DNA of 49,707 bases from Phycisphaerales bacterium (lineage in GTDB: Bacteria; Planctomycetota; Phycisphaerae; Phycisphaerales; UBA1924), in contig JAEPOJ010000001.1 in the NCBI GenBank assembly GCA_017642965.1, forward strand, positions 167,586 through 217,292. Direction: 5' to 3'. The notes beneath the pieces are model-generated. The model ran no database searches, was not told the origin of the DNA, and saw only the letters and a program-made list of their open reading frames with translations. Positions 13,081 through 22,127 of the stretch are shown here, one piece after another. Every line of letters starts with the position of its first letter. The stretch's first letter is position 1. A program made the position numbers and the translations under genes.

Positions 13081-14586
13081 ATGACCAACAACAGCTCAAA
13101 CAGCAACCCATTCATCGATACCGGCGAGGCGGAGGCCATCCTCCCCCTGCCCAACGACGCCAAGCCCGTGACCGTGATCGGTACGCCGGCGATCCGCAAC
13201 ACCTTCGACGAGGTGTGCATCAAGCAGACCATCAACTCCGCGATGGCGCCCGGCGTCTCCACGATGGTCCTCAATCCCGACGCACATCTCGGGTACGGAA
13301 CCCCTGTCGGGTGCGTGCTCTCGAGCCCTTCGCACATCTACCCCGGCCCTGTCGGGGTGGACATCAAGTGCTCGATGTCGCTGCTCTCGGTCGATATCGA
13401 CGAGTCCGCGATCCGTCAGCCGCAGGTTCGCCGTCGGTTGATCAACGCGATCTGCGAGCGCACCCCAACCGGAACCGGGAAGGGACAACGCTCGGTGCCC
13501 AAGGCGCGTCATGTGAACGACCAGCTCGGACGTATGGCGATCACCCAAGGCGCATCCGCGGAGGTCTGCGAGAAGCTCGGGATCCCCGTCGAGTGGGCGC
13601 AGCGCTGCGAGGATTCGCAGCACACCGGTCACGACGGGACGCACGATGCGCTCGAGCGTCGCTTGGATATCCTGTGTCGGAACAATCAGTTCTCGCAGCG
13701 CATGCCACGCAAGGTCCGACAGCTCGGGTCCTACGGCGGCGGGAACCACTTCGGTGAGTGTGAGGTTGTTCGACTCGCAGAAGGTGATCGCGCGAAGAAC
13801 ACCGCGGAGGTGTTCGGGCTCAAGGACGGGCAGGTCGCGTTCCTTTCGCACTGCGGGTCACGCGGGTTCGGGCATGACCTTGCTGCGGGGCAGTTCAAGG
13901 CGCTGCAGGCGCACTTCGCCAAGTGGGACACCCCGCTGCCCGGCGGGGATCGTCAGCTCGTCTACGCGCCCCTCGGTACGCACGAAGCGAACAACTACAT
14001 CGACGACATGTCGATGGGCGCGAACTTCGCAACGGTGAACCACCTCCTGATCAACGCGCTCGTCCTTGAGGCGTTCCAGGAGATCTTCCCCGGCGTCGAT
14101 GGGCGGCTGGTGTACTTCATCAGCCACAACATCGCGCGTCAGGAAGTCGTGAACGATCGCCTCGAGTGGGTGCACCGCAAGGGCGCGACGCGTGCGTTCC
14201 CGGGCGGGCACCACGCCCTCAAGGACACGCCGTTCGCCGAGACCGGGCACCCGATCCTGCTACCGGGCAACCCGCAGGCAGGCTCGGCGGTGATGGTCGC
14301 CGATCCGGGCGCGGTGAAGTCGTGCTACTCCGTGAACCACGGCGCGGGGCGAGTCATGGGGCGCAAGGCCGCGGCCCGCACGCTCGACCAGGTCAAGGTC
14401 GACGCGTCATTCGCGGAGCGAGACATCCTGACGAACTGCCGGACCTACCCGATCGACGAGGCGCCCGACGCCTACAAGGACTTCGATGAGGTCCTGCGAT
14501 CGGTGAAGACGGCAGGGCTCGCAAGCGAAGTCGCACGACTCGACGCGAAGTTCGTGATCAAGGACGGAGACAAGGCGGATGATTAG
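13081..14586 (+). CDS. rtcB: RNA-splicing ligase RtcB
   Basis: A 501-residue Mn2+/GTP-dependent RNA ligase that joins 2',3'-cyclic-phosphate or 3'-phosphate ends to 5'-OH ends through a guanylated histidine. The metal-site residues are visible: Asp94 and Cys97 (GVDIKCSM), His223 (GGGNHFGE), His257 (LSHCGSRGFGH) and His349 (FISHN). The guanylated nucleophile is His420 (SVNHGAGRVMGR). Conserved PDAHLGYGTPVG lies near 66-77. No good Shine-Dalgarno precedes the ATG. The ATG is 30 bp from a divergent gene, and rtcA overlaps its 3' end. The length and all active-site residues are normal, so it should be functional. Confidence 0.97.
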   Translation: MTNNSSNSNPFIDTGEAEAILPLPNDAKPVTVIGTPAIRNTFDEVCIKQTINSAMAPGVSTMVLNPDAHLGYGTPVGCVLSSPSHIYPGPVGVDIKCSMSLLSVDIDESAIRQPQVRRRLINAICERTPTGTGKGQRSVPKARHVNDQLGRMAITQGASAEVCEKLGIPVEWAQRCEDSQHTGHDGTHDALERRLDILCRNNQFSQRMPRKVRQLGSYGGGNHFGECEVVRLAEGDRAKNTAEVFGLKDGQVAFLSHCGSRGFGHDLAAGQFKALQAHFAKWDTPLPGGDRQLVYAPLGTHEANNYIDDMSMGANFATVNHLLINALVLEAFQEIFPGVDGRLVYFISHNIARQEVVNDRLEWVHRKGATRAFPGGHHALKDTPFAETGHPILLPGNPQAGSAVMVADPGAVKSCYSVNHGAGRVMGRKAAARTLDQVKVDASFAERDILTNCRTYPIDEAPDAYKDFDEVLRSVKTAGLASEVARLDAKFVIKDGDKADD

Positions 14587-15598
14587 TATCGATGGATCTA
14601 TGGGTGAGGGTGGTGGGCAGGTGCTGCGCACTTCCCTCGCTCTTTCTATGGTGACCGGGCAACCATTCACCATCGACAACATCCGTGCGGGGCGGCGCAA
14701 GCCCGGGTTGCTTCGTCAGCACCTGACAGCCGTCAAAGCGGCTGCGGAGGTTTCGTGCGCGCACGTCTCGGGTGCGGCGCTCGGGTCAGATTCGATCGAG
14801 TTTACACCCGGTCCGGTCAATGCCGGGTCGTACCGGTTCTCGATCGGGAGCGCGGGCTCAACCACGCTCGTGTTGCAGACGGTGCTCCCGGCACTGATCC
14901 AAGCGAACGGACCGAGCGAGCTCATCATCGAAGGCGGCACGCACAACCCGTTCGCGCCCACGGTGCATTTCCTCACCAGGTGCTTCCTCCCGGTGCTGGC
15001 GAAGATGGGGCCGAAGGTCGATGTCGAGCTTGTACGCCACGGCTTCTTCCCTGCCGGCGGCGGGCAGATCCGCGTCACGGTCAACCCCGTTGATCGACTC
15101 ACGCCACTCGAACTGCTCGTGCGAGGCGACATCAAGCGCCGCCTCGCGATCGCGACCGTCGCCGGTTTGCCCGGCGCGATCGCGGACCGTGAGCTTCGGA
15201 CCCTCATCAAGAAGCTCCATCTCGCCGATGACGAAGCACGTCACGACCTGATCGGCGACGGGCTCGGCCCGGGCAATGTCCTGAGCATCGAGCTTGAGAG
15301 CGACCAGCTCACCGAGGTCATCACCGGCTTCGGCGAGAAGAGCGTCTCTTCGGAAAAGGTGGCCAGGCAGGCCGCCAAGCGCGCCAACGACTACATCGGC
15401 TCGGGTGTGCCTGTCGGTCTCCATCTGGCCGATCAGTTGCTCGTCCCCCTCGCGCTCGCGGGCGAGGGGGCGTTCCGCACGGGCACGCTCACCCGCCACA
15501 CGAAGACCAACATGCAGGTGATCGAGGCATTCATGGGGTGCGCGTTCATTGTGGACGAGACCGAGCCCGGTCGGCACGTGATCTCTCTCAGGTCATAA
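14579..15598 (+). CDS. rtcA: RNA 3'-terminal phosphate cyclase RtcA
   Basis: A 339-residue ATP-dependent enzyme that converts RNA 3'-phosphates to 2',3'-cyclic phosphates through an AMP-histidine intermediate. Motifs are IDGSMGEGGGQVLRTSLAL at the N-terminus, AGSTTLVLQTVLPAL, the family stretch GGTHNPFAPTVHFL, FFPAGGG, and the adenylated His307 in LTRHTKTNM. It overlaps rtcB by 8 bp, which indicates translational coupling. It prepares or resets RNA ends for RtcB. A strong terminator follows directly. Confidence 0.97.
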   Translation: MISIDGSMGEGGGQVLRTSLALSMVTGQPFTIDNIRAGRRKPGLLRQHLTAVKAAAEVSCAHVSGAALGSDSIEFTPGPVNAGSYRFSIGSAGSTTLVLQTVLPALIQANGPSELIIEGGTHNPFAPTVHFLTRCFLPVLAKMGPKVDVELVRHGFFPAGGGQIRVTVNPVDRLTPLELLVRGDIKRRLAIATVAGLPGAIADRELRTLIKKLHLADDEARHDLIGDGLGPGNVLSIELESDQLTEVITGFGEKSVSSEKVARQAAKRANDYIGSGVPVGLHLADQLLVPLALAGEGAFRTGTLTRHTKTNMQVIEAFMGCAFIVDETEPGRHVISLRS

Positions 15599-15600
15599 GC

Positions 15601-15630
15601 AAGCAGCCCGGCGCTCTGCCGGGCTGCTTT
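15601..15630 (+). terminator. Terminator of the rtc operon
   Basis: AAGCAGCCCGGC (15601-15612) pairs perfectly over 12 bp with GCCGGGCTGCTT (15618-15629), loop GCTCT, followed by T. It lies between convergent rtcA and the di-heme protein and can act in both directions. Confidence 0.85.
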
Positions 15631-15655
15631 GGTTGTCCTCTTGGGATGCATCTTC

Positions 15656-18397
15656 TTACGGGCAGCCGGCGCCGAACGCGCTGAGGAACGACGAGACGTC
15701 GAAGAAGTTGAACACCCCGTCGTCGGTGAAGTCAGCCGCGGGATCCATCACACCAAAGGCACCCAGGAAAACGCTCACGTCAAAGAAGTTCAGCATCCCA
15801 TCGCCGTTCATATCCGCGGGGCATGGGTCAACGCTTGTGTATTCGACCGGATCAACGAACGGGAACTTCACGTACTCGATCAATGCATCACGCTCGGACG
15901 CGTCCATCGCGAGCACCGCGTCGCGGGCCGCCTCCGCCTCGCCGCCGTGCCAGAGGATCGCCTCCATCAGTGATCTCGCGCGACCATCGTGCAGGTAGTT
16001 CGGCTGCGCGGGGTTCCCGTTCGGATCGAACGGATCGTCCGGCGTGCCGAGGACATGACCGACGTACCCGATACCCCACAGCGGCGCGGTCCGCCATTCG
16101 CGCCCGCTCGCACCGAACTCAGGGCGCTCGTCCGCGAGCCCCTCGCCCATGTCGTGGAGCAGCATATCCGTGAACGGCTGGATCGTCTGATCGCGGTATG
16201 GAGCAAACTCAGCGTCCGGAGCGGTCCGCATCACTGGACGATGGCACGCCATACAACCCGCGGCTTCAAAGAGCACCTTGCCCTGCTGCGCAGCCGGATC
16301 GCGATAGTTATCGCGAGGCGGGACCGCGAGACCACGCAGGTACGCGACGATCTCATCAATCATCATCGGATCGACCTCCGCGGGGCCATCCCCGACGAGG
16401 TGAGACGACATGCCCATGTCGTGAGCGAATGCCGAAGCGGCCTGCTGTCGCAGGTTTGGCTGCCCGGCCTTCCACCCGAATCGCCCGAGCGATGTCCCGC
16501 CGGTGCCGATGTCATCCACGTAGTTCGGGCGTCCGGAGATGCCGTCCCCATCCGAGTCGTGCTCGTCCGCCCAGGCGAGAATCTCATTCTCCGCAACGGC
16601 CTCGAGCAGCCCGAGCCCGATCAGCATCGGCGCAACACGCACGGAGACCTCGGCCTCACCGTCGTAGCCCTGCCCAGAGGAGTTTGAAGCGGCGTCTCCG
16701 GGGATGTTGGTGCCGATCGCGCCGTGAGCAAGTTCCGTAAACGCGTACGTCGGCTTCCGCAGTTCGTACGTCGTGCCATCATCGAATGTGCTGTTGATGA
16801 TCTCCCATACGATGGCCGCGTTGCCCTCGGGCGTCGCGCCCGCCACCGCCCTGGTGTCGAGCTGGTCGCCGTAGAGCGGGTGCGGGATCGGCGCCTCTCC
16901 CGGCGCACCGGGAACGCTGAGTCGCACGGTGTAATCCTCGATCGAATCGAGCCCGCCCGACGGCGCTGCACCCCGACCATCGAGCATGTGACACTCGATG
17001 CAGGAGTTGTTGGTGTACAGCGGACCGAGAAGCCCGGGCTCAAAGACGGGGCTCGGGCCCATGTCAAAGCCGACCGGGCCGCCGTTGCAGTCGAACGCTG
17101 TTGGTGGATTGAAGAGCAGCCCATCGTCCCAGCGCGTCTCGAAGATGACCTTGCCGTCCATGAACGAGCGGAGTTCCTGAGGCCCGAGGTTGAGCGCATG
17201 CTGGTTGAACGCGAACTGCTTCACCGTGACCACCGGGATCGAAGCATCGCCCGCCGCGTACGCGAGCGGGTGCTGATACTCGCGCTGGAGGCGGTTGTCG
17301 CCAACGTAGTAGTAGATGAACTCGCTGTAGTACGTCTGGGACGCGAGCAGCGTGAACTCGATATCCACGCGCTGGCCGATCGTCAGGTTCTCGATCGAAG
17401 ACGTGAACGAGCCGTTCCCGCCGTCCATCCGCTGGCTGATGGCGGAGATGTTGCGATCACAGAACCCGACTTCGCCCGCCTGGTTGTACCACTTGATATC
17501 CACCGCTCCCACGGGCACGTCGGGCGAGGTCGTCAGCTCAATGTCGAGCCGGTGACCGTGATCGGTGATGACCAGATCAAACGAACGACCAACATCGTAT
17601 CCCGCAGGGTAATGATCGAAACGCCACTCATTCTCGTGACGATCACGGAACCGGATCGCGGCTTCAGTCTGCAGCGGGAAGCTCGGGATATCGGGCGCAT
17701 CCTCGCCGATCGTCCGGTGGAACCACGCGGTGTCGACCGGCTCGATGCCCACCGTCTTCACGAACGAGTACGACACGCGGTCGCCGGGCTGCAGACCCGG
17801 GATCTCACGCCCCCAGATGAAACCGCCAAGGTCCGACATCGATTCGGTCTGCATGGGCCCGTCACCGATCCGGTAGCGGAGATCAACGCCTGTGACTCCG
17901 GGCAAAGGAGATGCCGGCTGGCCAGTCTCGATCAGGATCGCCCAATCGCCGCTGCTCTCGATCACGTCGTGACGGAACGCGCGTGAATGGGGCAGCCCTC
18001 CCTCACCGAACCCGCCGGGGTCGATTCCGCCCCCACCGCCGCCATCTCCACCGCCGGAGAAGGGCGTGCAGTCACCTCCGAACGTGATGCTGTGCGGCGG
18101 AAACTCGTGCTGCATCGGGACTTGCACGACAAGATGAAAGTTCAGTGTGTCCCCAACGGAGAACCCATCGAACGTCGCGGAGAAGTTCCCGTCACCATCG
18201 TTGGTCATGAAGTACCCGCCACCCGGAGGCGTGGGATAGATCAGCACCGCGGTCGCGGTTGGTGTCACCGTGACGGTCACCGTTGCCCGCGAGCCGTCAA
18301 GGCATACCTCGCCGGTGTAGCTCGGCACGCTGCCCTGCGCGTGCACGCTCGCAGCAATCGCGAAGACCACGATCGCGGAAACCAGTCGATAAAACAT
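15656..18397 (-). CDS. Secreted di-heme oxidoreductase with GC-type dockerin
   Basis: A protein of about 913 residues with a signal peptide (FYRLVSAIVVFAIAASVHAQ). The N-terminal 380 residues appear to be beta-rich modules with a Gly-rich linker. The catalytic region has two c-type heme sites, CIECH (about 466-470) and CMACH (715-719), as in the di-heme oxidoreductase/thiol oxidoreductase (DUF1111) family, plus a short Asp-rich DEHDSDGDGISG loop. Twin FFDVS repeats ending GCP close the protein. AAGGTG 6 nt before the ATG supports this start. It likely transfers electrons or reduces peroxides outside the cell; the substrate is unknown. A TGGCACG palindrome and a GTAAC-A-GTTAC palindrome lie upstream. 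Confidence 0.85.
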   Translation of the reverse strand: MFYRLVSAIVVFAIAASVHAQGSVPSYTGEVCLDGSRATVTVTVTPTATAVLIYPTPPGGGYFMTNDGDGNFSATFDGFSVGDTLNFHLVVQVPMQHEFPPHSITFGGDCTPFSGGGDGGGGGGIDPGGFGEGGLPHSRAFRHDVIESSGDWAILIETGQPASPLPGVTGVDLRYRIGDGPMQTESMSDLGGFIWGREIPGLQPGDRVSYSFVKTVGIEPVDTAWFHRTIGEDAPDIPSFPLQTEAAIRFRDRHENEWRFDHYPAGYDVGRSFDLVITDHGHRLDIELTTSPDVPVGAVDIKWYNQAGEVGFCDRNISAISQRMDGGNGSFTSSIENLTIGQRVDIEFTLLASQTYYSEFIYYYVGDNRLQREYQHPLAYAAGDASIPVVTVKQFAFNQHALNLGPQELRSFMDGKVIFETRWDDGLLFNPPTAFDCNGGPVGFDMGPSPVFEPGLLGPLYTNNSCIECHMLDGRGAAPSGGLDSIEDYTVRLSVPGAPGEAPIPHPLYGDQLDTRAVAGATPEGNAAIVWEIINSTFDDGTTYELRKPTYAFTELAHGAIGTNIPGDAASNSSGQGYDGEAEVSVRVAPMLIGLGLLEAVAENEILAWADEHDSDGDGISGRPNYVDDIGTGGTSLGRFGWKAGQPNLRQQAASAFAHDMGMSSHLVGDGPAEVDPMMIDEIVAYLRGLAVPPRDNYRDPAAQQGKVLFEAAGCMACHRPVMRTAPDAEFAPYRDQTIQPFTDMLLHDMGEGLADERPEFGASGREWRTAPLWGIGYVGHVLGTPDDPFDPNGNPAQPNYLHDGRARSLMEAILWHGGEAEAARDAVLAMDASERDALIEYVKFPFVDPVEYTSVDPCPADMNGDGMLNFFDVSVFLGAFGVMDPAADFTDDGVFNFFDVSSFLSAFGAGCP

Positions 18398-18427
18398 GTG
18401 GTACACCTTTGTGCTGATGATGAAGTG

Positions 18428-18465
18428 TGGCACGAGCGTGCCACCCCGAACAACGTAACAGTTAC
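18428..18465. promoter_or_regulatory. Two palindromes upstream of the di-heme gene
   Basis: TGGCACG-AG-CGTGCCA (18428-18443) and GTAAC-A-GTTAC (18455-18465) lie 31-68 bp before the start at 18397. They are candidate operators. The first looks like half of a sigma-54 element but lacks the -12 TTGC. Confidence 0.4.
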
Positions 18466-18587
18466 ATTCCTTGCTCGCAAGCCCCTCGAGCGCATTCCGT
18501 TCGATGAATCACCCTTCTCCGGCCAAGTGGGCGACCCCGAAAATACAAAGCCTGCTCACCTACCCAAACACAATCCAATCATGCAAA

Positions 18588-18608
18588 AGCCCGGCCGAGA
18601 GCCGGGCT
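18588..18608 (-). terminator. Terminator after the lamin-tail protein gene
   Basis: On the minus strand AGCCCGGC and GCCGGGCT form an 8-bp stem with a 5-nt loop, followed by TTTT. TGCA flanks on both sides extend the symmetry. It ends the gene at 18638-20134. Confidence 0.75.
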
Positions 18609-18637
18609 GATGCAAGTATCGTTCAGAGTCGCTCGGC

Positions 18638-20134
18638 TTACGGGCAGCCTGCGCTGTACGCGCTGAGGAACAGCGACACGTCAAAGAAGTTGAACATGCC
18701 ATCGCTGTTGAGATCCGCGCTCGCATCGGCCGCGTTGAACGCGCTGAGGAATGCCGAGACGTCGAAGAAGTTCAGCTCACCAAATGGCGAGGCGAAGTCC
18801 GCGTCGTTGCACATCATGGGGCCGACCAAACCCGCGAGCACAGCGCGGTCCGCGTCGCTCGGGAAGTTCAAGCCGTCGCTCGGATCGAGCGAGCGGGCCG
18901 CGAGGTAGGCATTGGCCAGGCGGTTCTGGAAGACGTACGACTGGAAGTTCATGCCGGGGTTCTCCGGGTCGGCGATGGGTATGCCCGAGTCCGGATCGAT
19001 GTAGTCCTCGGTGGCGTCGAAGTCAGCCATGTACAGCGCTGCATCGAAAAGCGCGAGGTCATCAGCATCGGCGTCACCGTCGAAGTCGAGATCACCCACG
19101 ACAAAGCGGAACTGCGTCAGCCCCGTCGCGGCGTGGTCGTTAAAATCCCCGGGCGTGATCTTGAACACGTCTCCCGCGTTCTCGATCGATATGTCCGCGA
19201 ACCCATCGCCATCAGGATCGGTCGGCGCGCCGTACGCTGCGGTGTCGTACTTGAAGTCGATGGATGCGCCGGTCACTTCGCCGTAGATCCAGGACTCGTC
19301 GGCGGTCCGGGTCGGCACCGTCTGCCCGTCGCTATTGATGCGTGAGCCGAGCATCGGGTTGGCGCTGTAGTATCGCATGCGCGTGGCCGCGTCGGGGTTG
19401 AAACCCGGGGTCTCCGAGATCTCGTGCTCGGACGTGCGGACGTACTCCTTTCCGCCGGCGTTCGACCACGCGATCTCGTCGATGATCTGCATCGGGTCCA
19501 TCCGCGAGGGCGGCGGAGCCGCGGGGATGCCTAGGTCGCGTGTCAGCGGGATCTCGATACCGAAATCCAACTTGCCGTCGAAATCGACGTCCGGGTTCTC
19601 GTCCTTCCAGATCGCGTAGCCCGGCTCGTAGACGCTTACGCCGTCGACCACGCTGTGGTGCGGGCGGCGACGCATCAGCAGGTATGAAGAAGAATAGTCG
19701 TTCTGCAGATTGCCATTGATGTCATTGGGGTTCTGGATGTGTGCATCAAAAAACGAGACGCCGGTGGTTTCTGCAGGTGCGAATAACGGGATCAGCGACT
19801 GTGTATCTGTGCCGTTGTAGAGCACGAGAAACCCGTTCGGGCCGAGCGAGAGCCCGTCGAGCGAGAAGGCCTCGTCGAGTTCCGCGTAGACATCCGGGAC
19901 GTCGTTGGGCGGGTTGAACTCGCCGTCGCTGCCGCCCTTGAAGAGCCCGATCGCGTACCCGGTCAGGTCCATGCCCGGCTCACCGTAGAGCTCGATGAAC
20001 TCCAGCACGTCGTCGTTGCCCTGCGCGTCCCCGGGGGGATTTTCGTACACCTCGTTGATGACGACTTGCGCCTGGATTCCTGCGGCACAAGCCGCCAGAC
20101 CCGCGAGCGCGACCAGCGCGTTCCTGTTCTTCAT
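18638..20134 (-). CDS. Secreted lamin-tail-domain protein with GC-type dockerin
   Basis: A secreted protein of 498 residues. After a signal peptide (ALVALAGLAACAAGIQAQ) comes a lamin-tail-like domain starting VVINEVYENPPGDAQGND and EFIELYGEPGMDLTGYAIG, a fold common in planctomycete extracellular nucleases and phosphatases. I see no separate catalytic domain. A calcium-loop-like DLDFDGDADADDLALFD lies near residue 375, and twin FFDVS repeats ending GCP follow. GGAGAGA just before the ATG supports the start. It lies 43 bp downstream of the pseudopilin gene and may share its transcript. The role is unknown. Confidence 0.82.
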   Translation of the reverse strand: MKNRNALVALAGLAACAAGIQAQVVINEVYENPPGDAQGNDDVLEFIELYGEPGMDLTGYAIGLFKGGSDGEFNPPNDVPDVYAELDEAFSLDGLSLGPNGFLVLYNGTDTQSLIPLFAPAETTGVSFFDAHIQNPNDINGNLQNDYSSSYLLMRRRPHHSVVDGVSVYEPGYAIWKDENPDVDFDGKLDFGIEIPLTRDLGIPAAPPPSRMDPMQIIDEIAWSNAGGKEYVRTSEHEISETPGFNPDAATRMRYYSANPMLGSRINSDGQTVPTRTADESWIYGEVTGASIDFKYDTAAYGAPTDPDGDGFADISIENAGDVFKITPGDFNDHAATGLTQFRFVVGDLDFDGDADADDLALFDAALYMADFDATEDYIDPDSGIPIADPENPGMNFQSYVFQNRLANAYLAARSLDPSDGLNFPSDADRAVLAGLVGPMMCNDADFASPFGELNFFDVSAFLSAFNAADASADLNSDGMFNFFDVSLFLSAYSAGCP

Positions 20135-20177
20135 GTCTCTCTCCATCGCCCATGACGGGCGTTGCGTTTACGCCCAC

Positions 20178-21221
20178 TCAGCGGTACCGGCCGCTGAGCA
20201 GCTCTCCTGTAAAAACATCGTTCGTGCTGAAATCTGGGTACTCCGGGAGCCCGTTGACGCGGAGCGTCGGGCTGGGCGAGTCTTCTTCGAAGCTGAAGTA
20301 CTTGTCGCCATTCGCGTCTGTAATAGTGTCCACGTGCCCGTCCGCGAAGAGCATGTTGCCCTGCGTCCGATCGTGCCCCCGGTGAAAGAAAGACCGGCTC
20401 CCGCCGTGCGCGGGCCCGAAATCAGCATAACTGTGCGAGGTCAGCTTGAAGCCGACACGCCACGCGGGGCCGTCCGTGAGCGCTTTGGTGGCGGGCAGAT
20501 ACTCGCCGTCGATCGTGATGGTGTCGTTGAGGTCGTCCGATTCGCCGTCGATGCGTGCATCCGCCATCAGCGGCACGATCGAGGAGGAAACGATCTGCAT
20601 CGAATGATCACGCAGCGGCCCGTAGACCCCGTTCGCGGCGTCCGCGGGCTGCCCCGTCCGCCCGACGCGCGGGTCCTTCCACTGGGTGTACGCCATGTAC
20701 CACGACTGGGTGTAGTTGGTGTTGTACCCTCGATCGATCAGCTGATCCCGCATGTCGTGCGTGAAGGGATCGCCGTACCCTCCATCATTCATCCGGAAGA
20801 CGTTGAGGTTCTGGTTGTACTGTGCAGGGGCCGTCGGGCAGAGAGAATCGCTGGCGCGGATGTCTGCGATCTCCACGAGATCACGGATCCAGCCGATCCG
20901 CTCCACCGTGCTCCGACGATCGCTCGGATCGAGCCGCCACTGCGCCTCGAGCTGGTATCCCTTCGCGTGCTTGCGGATGCGGTTGTCGAACGGGCCGGAG
21001 CTCAGGTATCCATCGTTGTTCGCCGCGTACGTGCCGAACGAGATCCCCATCTGTCTGAGGTTCGACATGCACTGGACCTTCTTGGCCGTGTCGCGCGCCT
21101 TACCGAGCGATGGCAGGAGGATCCCGATCAGCAGCGCGATGATCGCGATGACGACCAGCAGCTCGATCAGCGTGAACGCGCTTCGCGCAGGGCCAGACTC
21201 GACTGAGTTCCGTTTCCGCAT
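20178..21221 (-). CDS. Pseudopilin-like protein (prepilin N-methylation site)
   Basis: A protein of 347 residues. A basic leader ([15 protein letters not shown]) precedes the cleavage site and helix [20 protein letters not shown]. The downstream domain has planctomycete pseudopilin features: [23 protein letters not shown] near the helix, and a C-terminal [15 protein letters not shown] box like the H-X9-DG motif, although spacing from the nearest His is 10. I chose the ATG ending at 21221 to give a normal leader; the frame extends upstream to 21296 with unlikely sequence. It is the first gene before the lamin-tail protein. It is one of four prepilin-like proteins in the window. Confidence 0.85.
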   Translation of the reverse strand: MRKRNSVESGPARSAFTLIELLVVIAIIALLIGILLPSLGKARDTAKKVQCMSNLRQMGISFGTYAANNDGYLSSGPFDNRIRKHAKGYQLEAQWRLDPSDRRSTVERIGWIRDLVEIADIRASDSLCPTAPAQYNQNLNVFRMNDGGYGDPFTHDMRDQLIDRGYNTNYTQSWYMAYTQWKDPRVGRTGQPADAANGVYGPLRDHSMQIVSSSIVPLMADARIDGESDDLNDTITIDGEYLPATKALTDGPAWRVGFKLTSHSYADFGPAHGGSRSFFHRGHDRTQGNMLFADGHVDTITDANGDKYFSFEEDSPSPTLRVNGLPEYPDFSTNDVFTGELLSGRYR

Positions 21222-21279
21222 GCGCGGACTGTACACCAGCGATGAGCACCACATCTCGCTTCTTAATATGAACATTGCA

Positions 21280-21295
21280 TGAAGACATTTCTTCA
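21280..21295. repeat. TGAAGA-CATT-TCTTCA inverted repeat
   Basis: A perfect 6-bp inverted repeat with a 4-bp centre in an AT-rich divergent intergenic region between the pseudopilin (minus) and CTERM (plus) genes. It is a candidate operator or small hairpin. Confidence 0.3.
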
Positions 21296-21428
21296 CACAA
21301 CGCTTATCGAATCATAACAAAAACGCAAACCATGCGCACCACACCCTGCCCTACTGTTCGCCCGTCGAACCACAACACCGCGTGCGGTTCAACTCGAGAG
21401 AGATCACACATATACTGGAGAGAACACC

Positions 21429-22103
21429 ATGAGCAAGGCATTCGCAATCGCAGCAATCGCAGGCCTCGGCGCCATCGCACAGGCCGGCCCCGCGAGCATT
21501 CAGATCACCGAGGCATTCGTTGGCCTGTCCGGTGAGGATGGAACACAGGACTGGTTCGAGATCACCAACCTCACCAACTCGGCCATCGACACCGGCATGT
21601 TCATCTACGACGACGACAGCGCGGACCCGCTCGACGGCGGCCAGCTCGACTCGTTCATGCTCGGCGCTGGCGAGTCGATGGTCTTCCTGATCTCAGACGA
21701 CAATGAGGCCGTCGACGACATCACGTACACCTCCGCGATCGCTGAGTTCCAGTCCATCTGGAACTACTCCGGGCTCATCGGGCTCACCAACGGCGGTGGC
21801 GGGCTTGGTCAGGGCGGCGACTTCATCAACCTCTTCCTTGCCGCTGACAGCTCGTTCGTCACCGGCCAGGAGACCCCCGGAGCGATCTCCGGTGGCCTCG
21901 CCACCATCGATTCGGTGAACGGCACCATGCTGTCCGTGCTCGGCGTCAACGGCGCGTACGAATCCAACGCGTTCTTCAATGACAACCTGGGTCTGCCCGG
22001 TGATATGGCATCGCTGATCGGCTCGCCCGGATCTGTCCCGACGCCCGGCGCCATCGCGCTGCTCGGCTTCGGCGGGCTCATCGGCGCACGCCGTCGCCGC
22101 TGA
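21429..22103 (+). CDS. Exported protein with PTPGA-type CTERM sorting tail
   Basis: A protein of 224 residues with a signal peptide (AFAIAAIAGLGAIAQAG), a lamin-tail-like beta domain (IQITEAFVGLSGEDGTQDWFEITNLT), and a C-terminal sorting tail: the PTPGA motif, a hydrophobic helix (ALLGFGGLIG) and an ARRRR end. Tails of this kind are recognised by exosortase/archaeosortase-like systems. A Shine-Dalgarno-like GGAGAGA precedes the ATG. It is probably released to or anchored on the surface. The function is unknown. Confidence 0.8.
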   Translation: MSKAFAIAAIAGLGAIAQAGPASIQITEAFVGLSGEDGTQDWFEITNLTNSAIDTGMFIYDDDSADPLDGGQLDSFMLGAGESMVFLISDDNEAVDDITYTSAIAEFQSIWNYSGLIGLTNGGGGLGQGGDFINLFLAADSSFVTGQETPGAISGGLATIDSVNGTMLSVLGVNGAYESNAFFNDNLGLPGDMASLIGSPGSVPTPGAIALLGFGGLIGARRRR

Positions 22104-22127
22104 TCCACAACTCGATTCTTGATACGT

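Noticed and set aside
18428..18443. TGGCACG at 18428 as a sigma-54 promoter for the di-heme gene
   Set aside because: The -12 position reads TGCC rather than TTGC on both strands. The symmetry is better explained as a palindromic operator.
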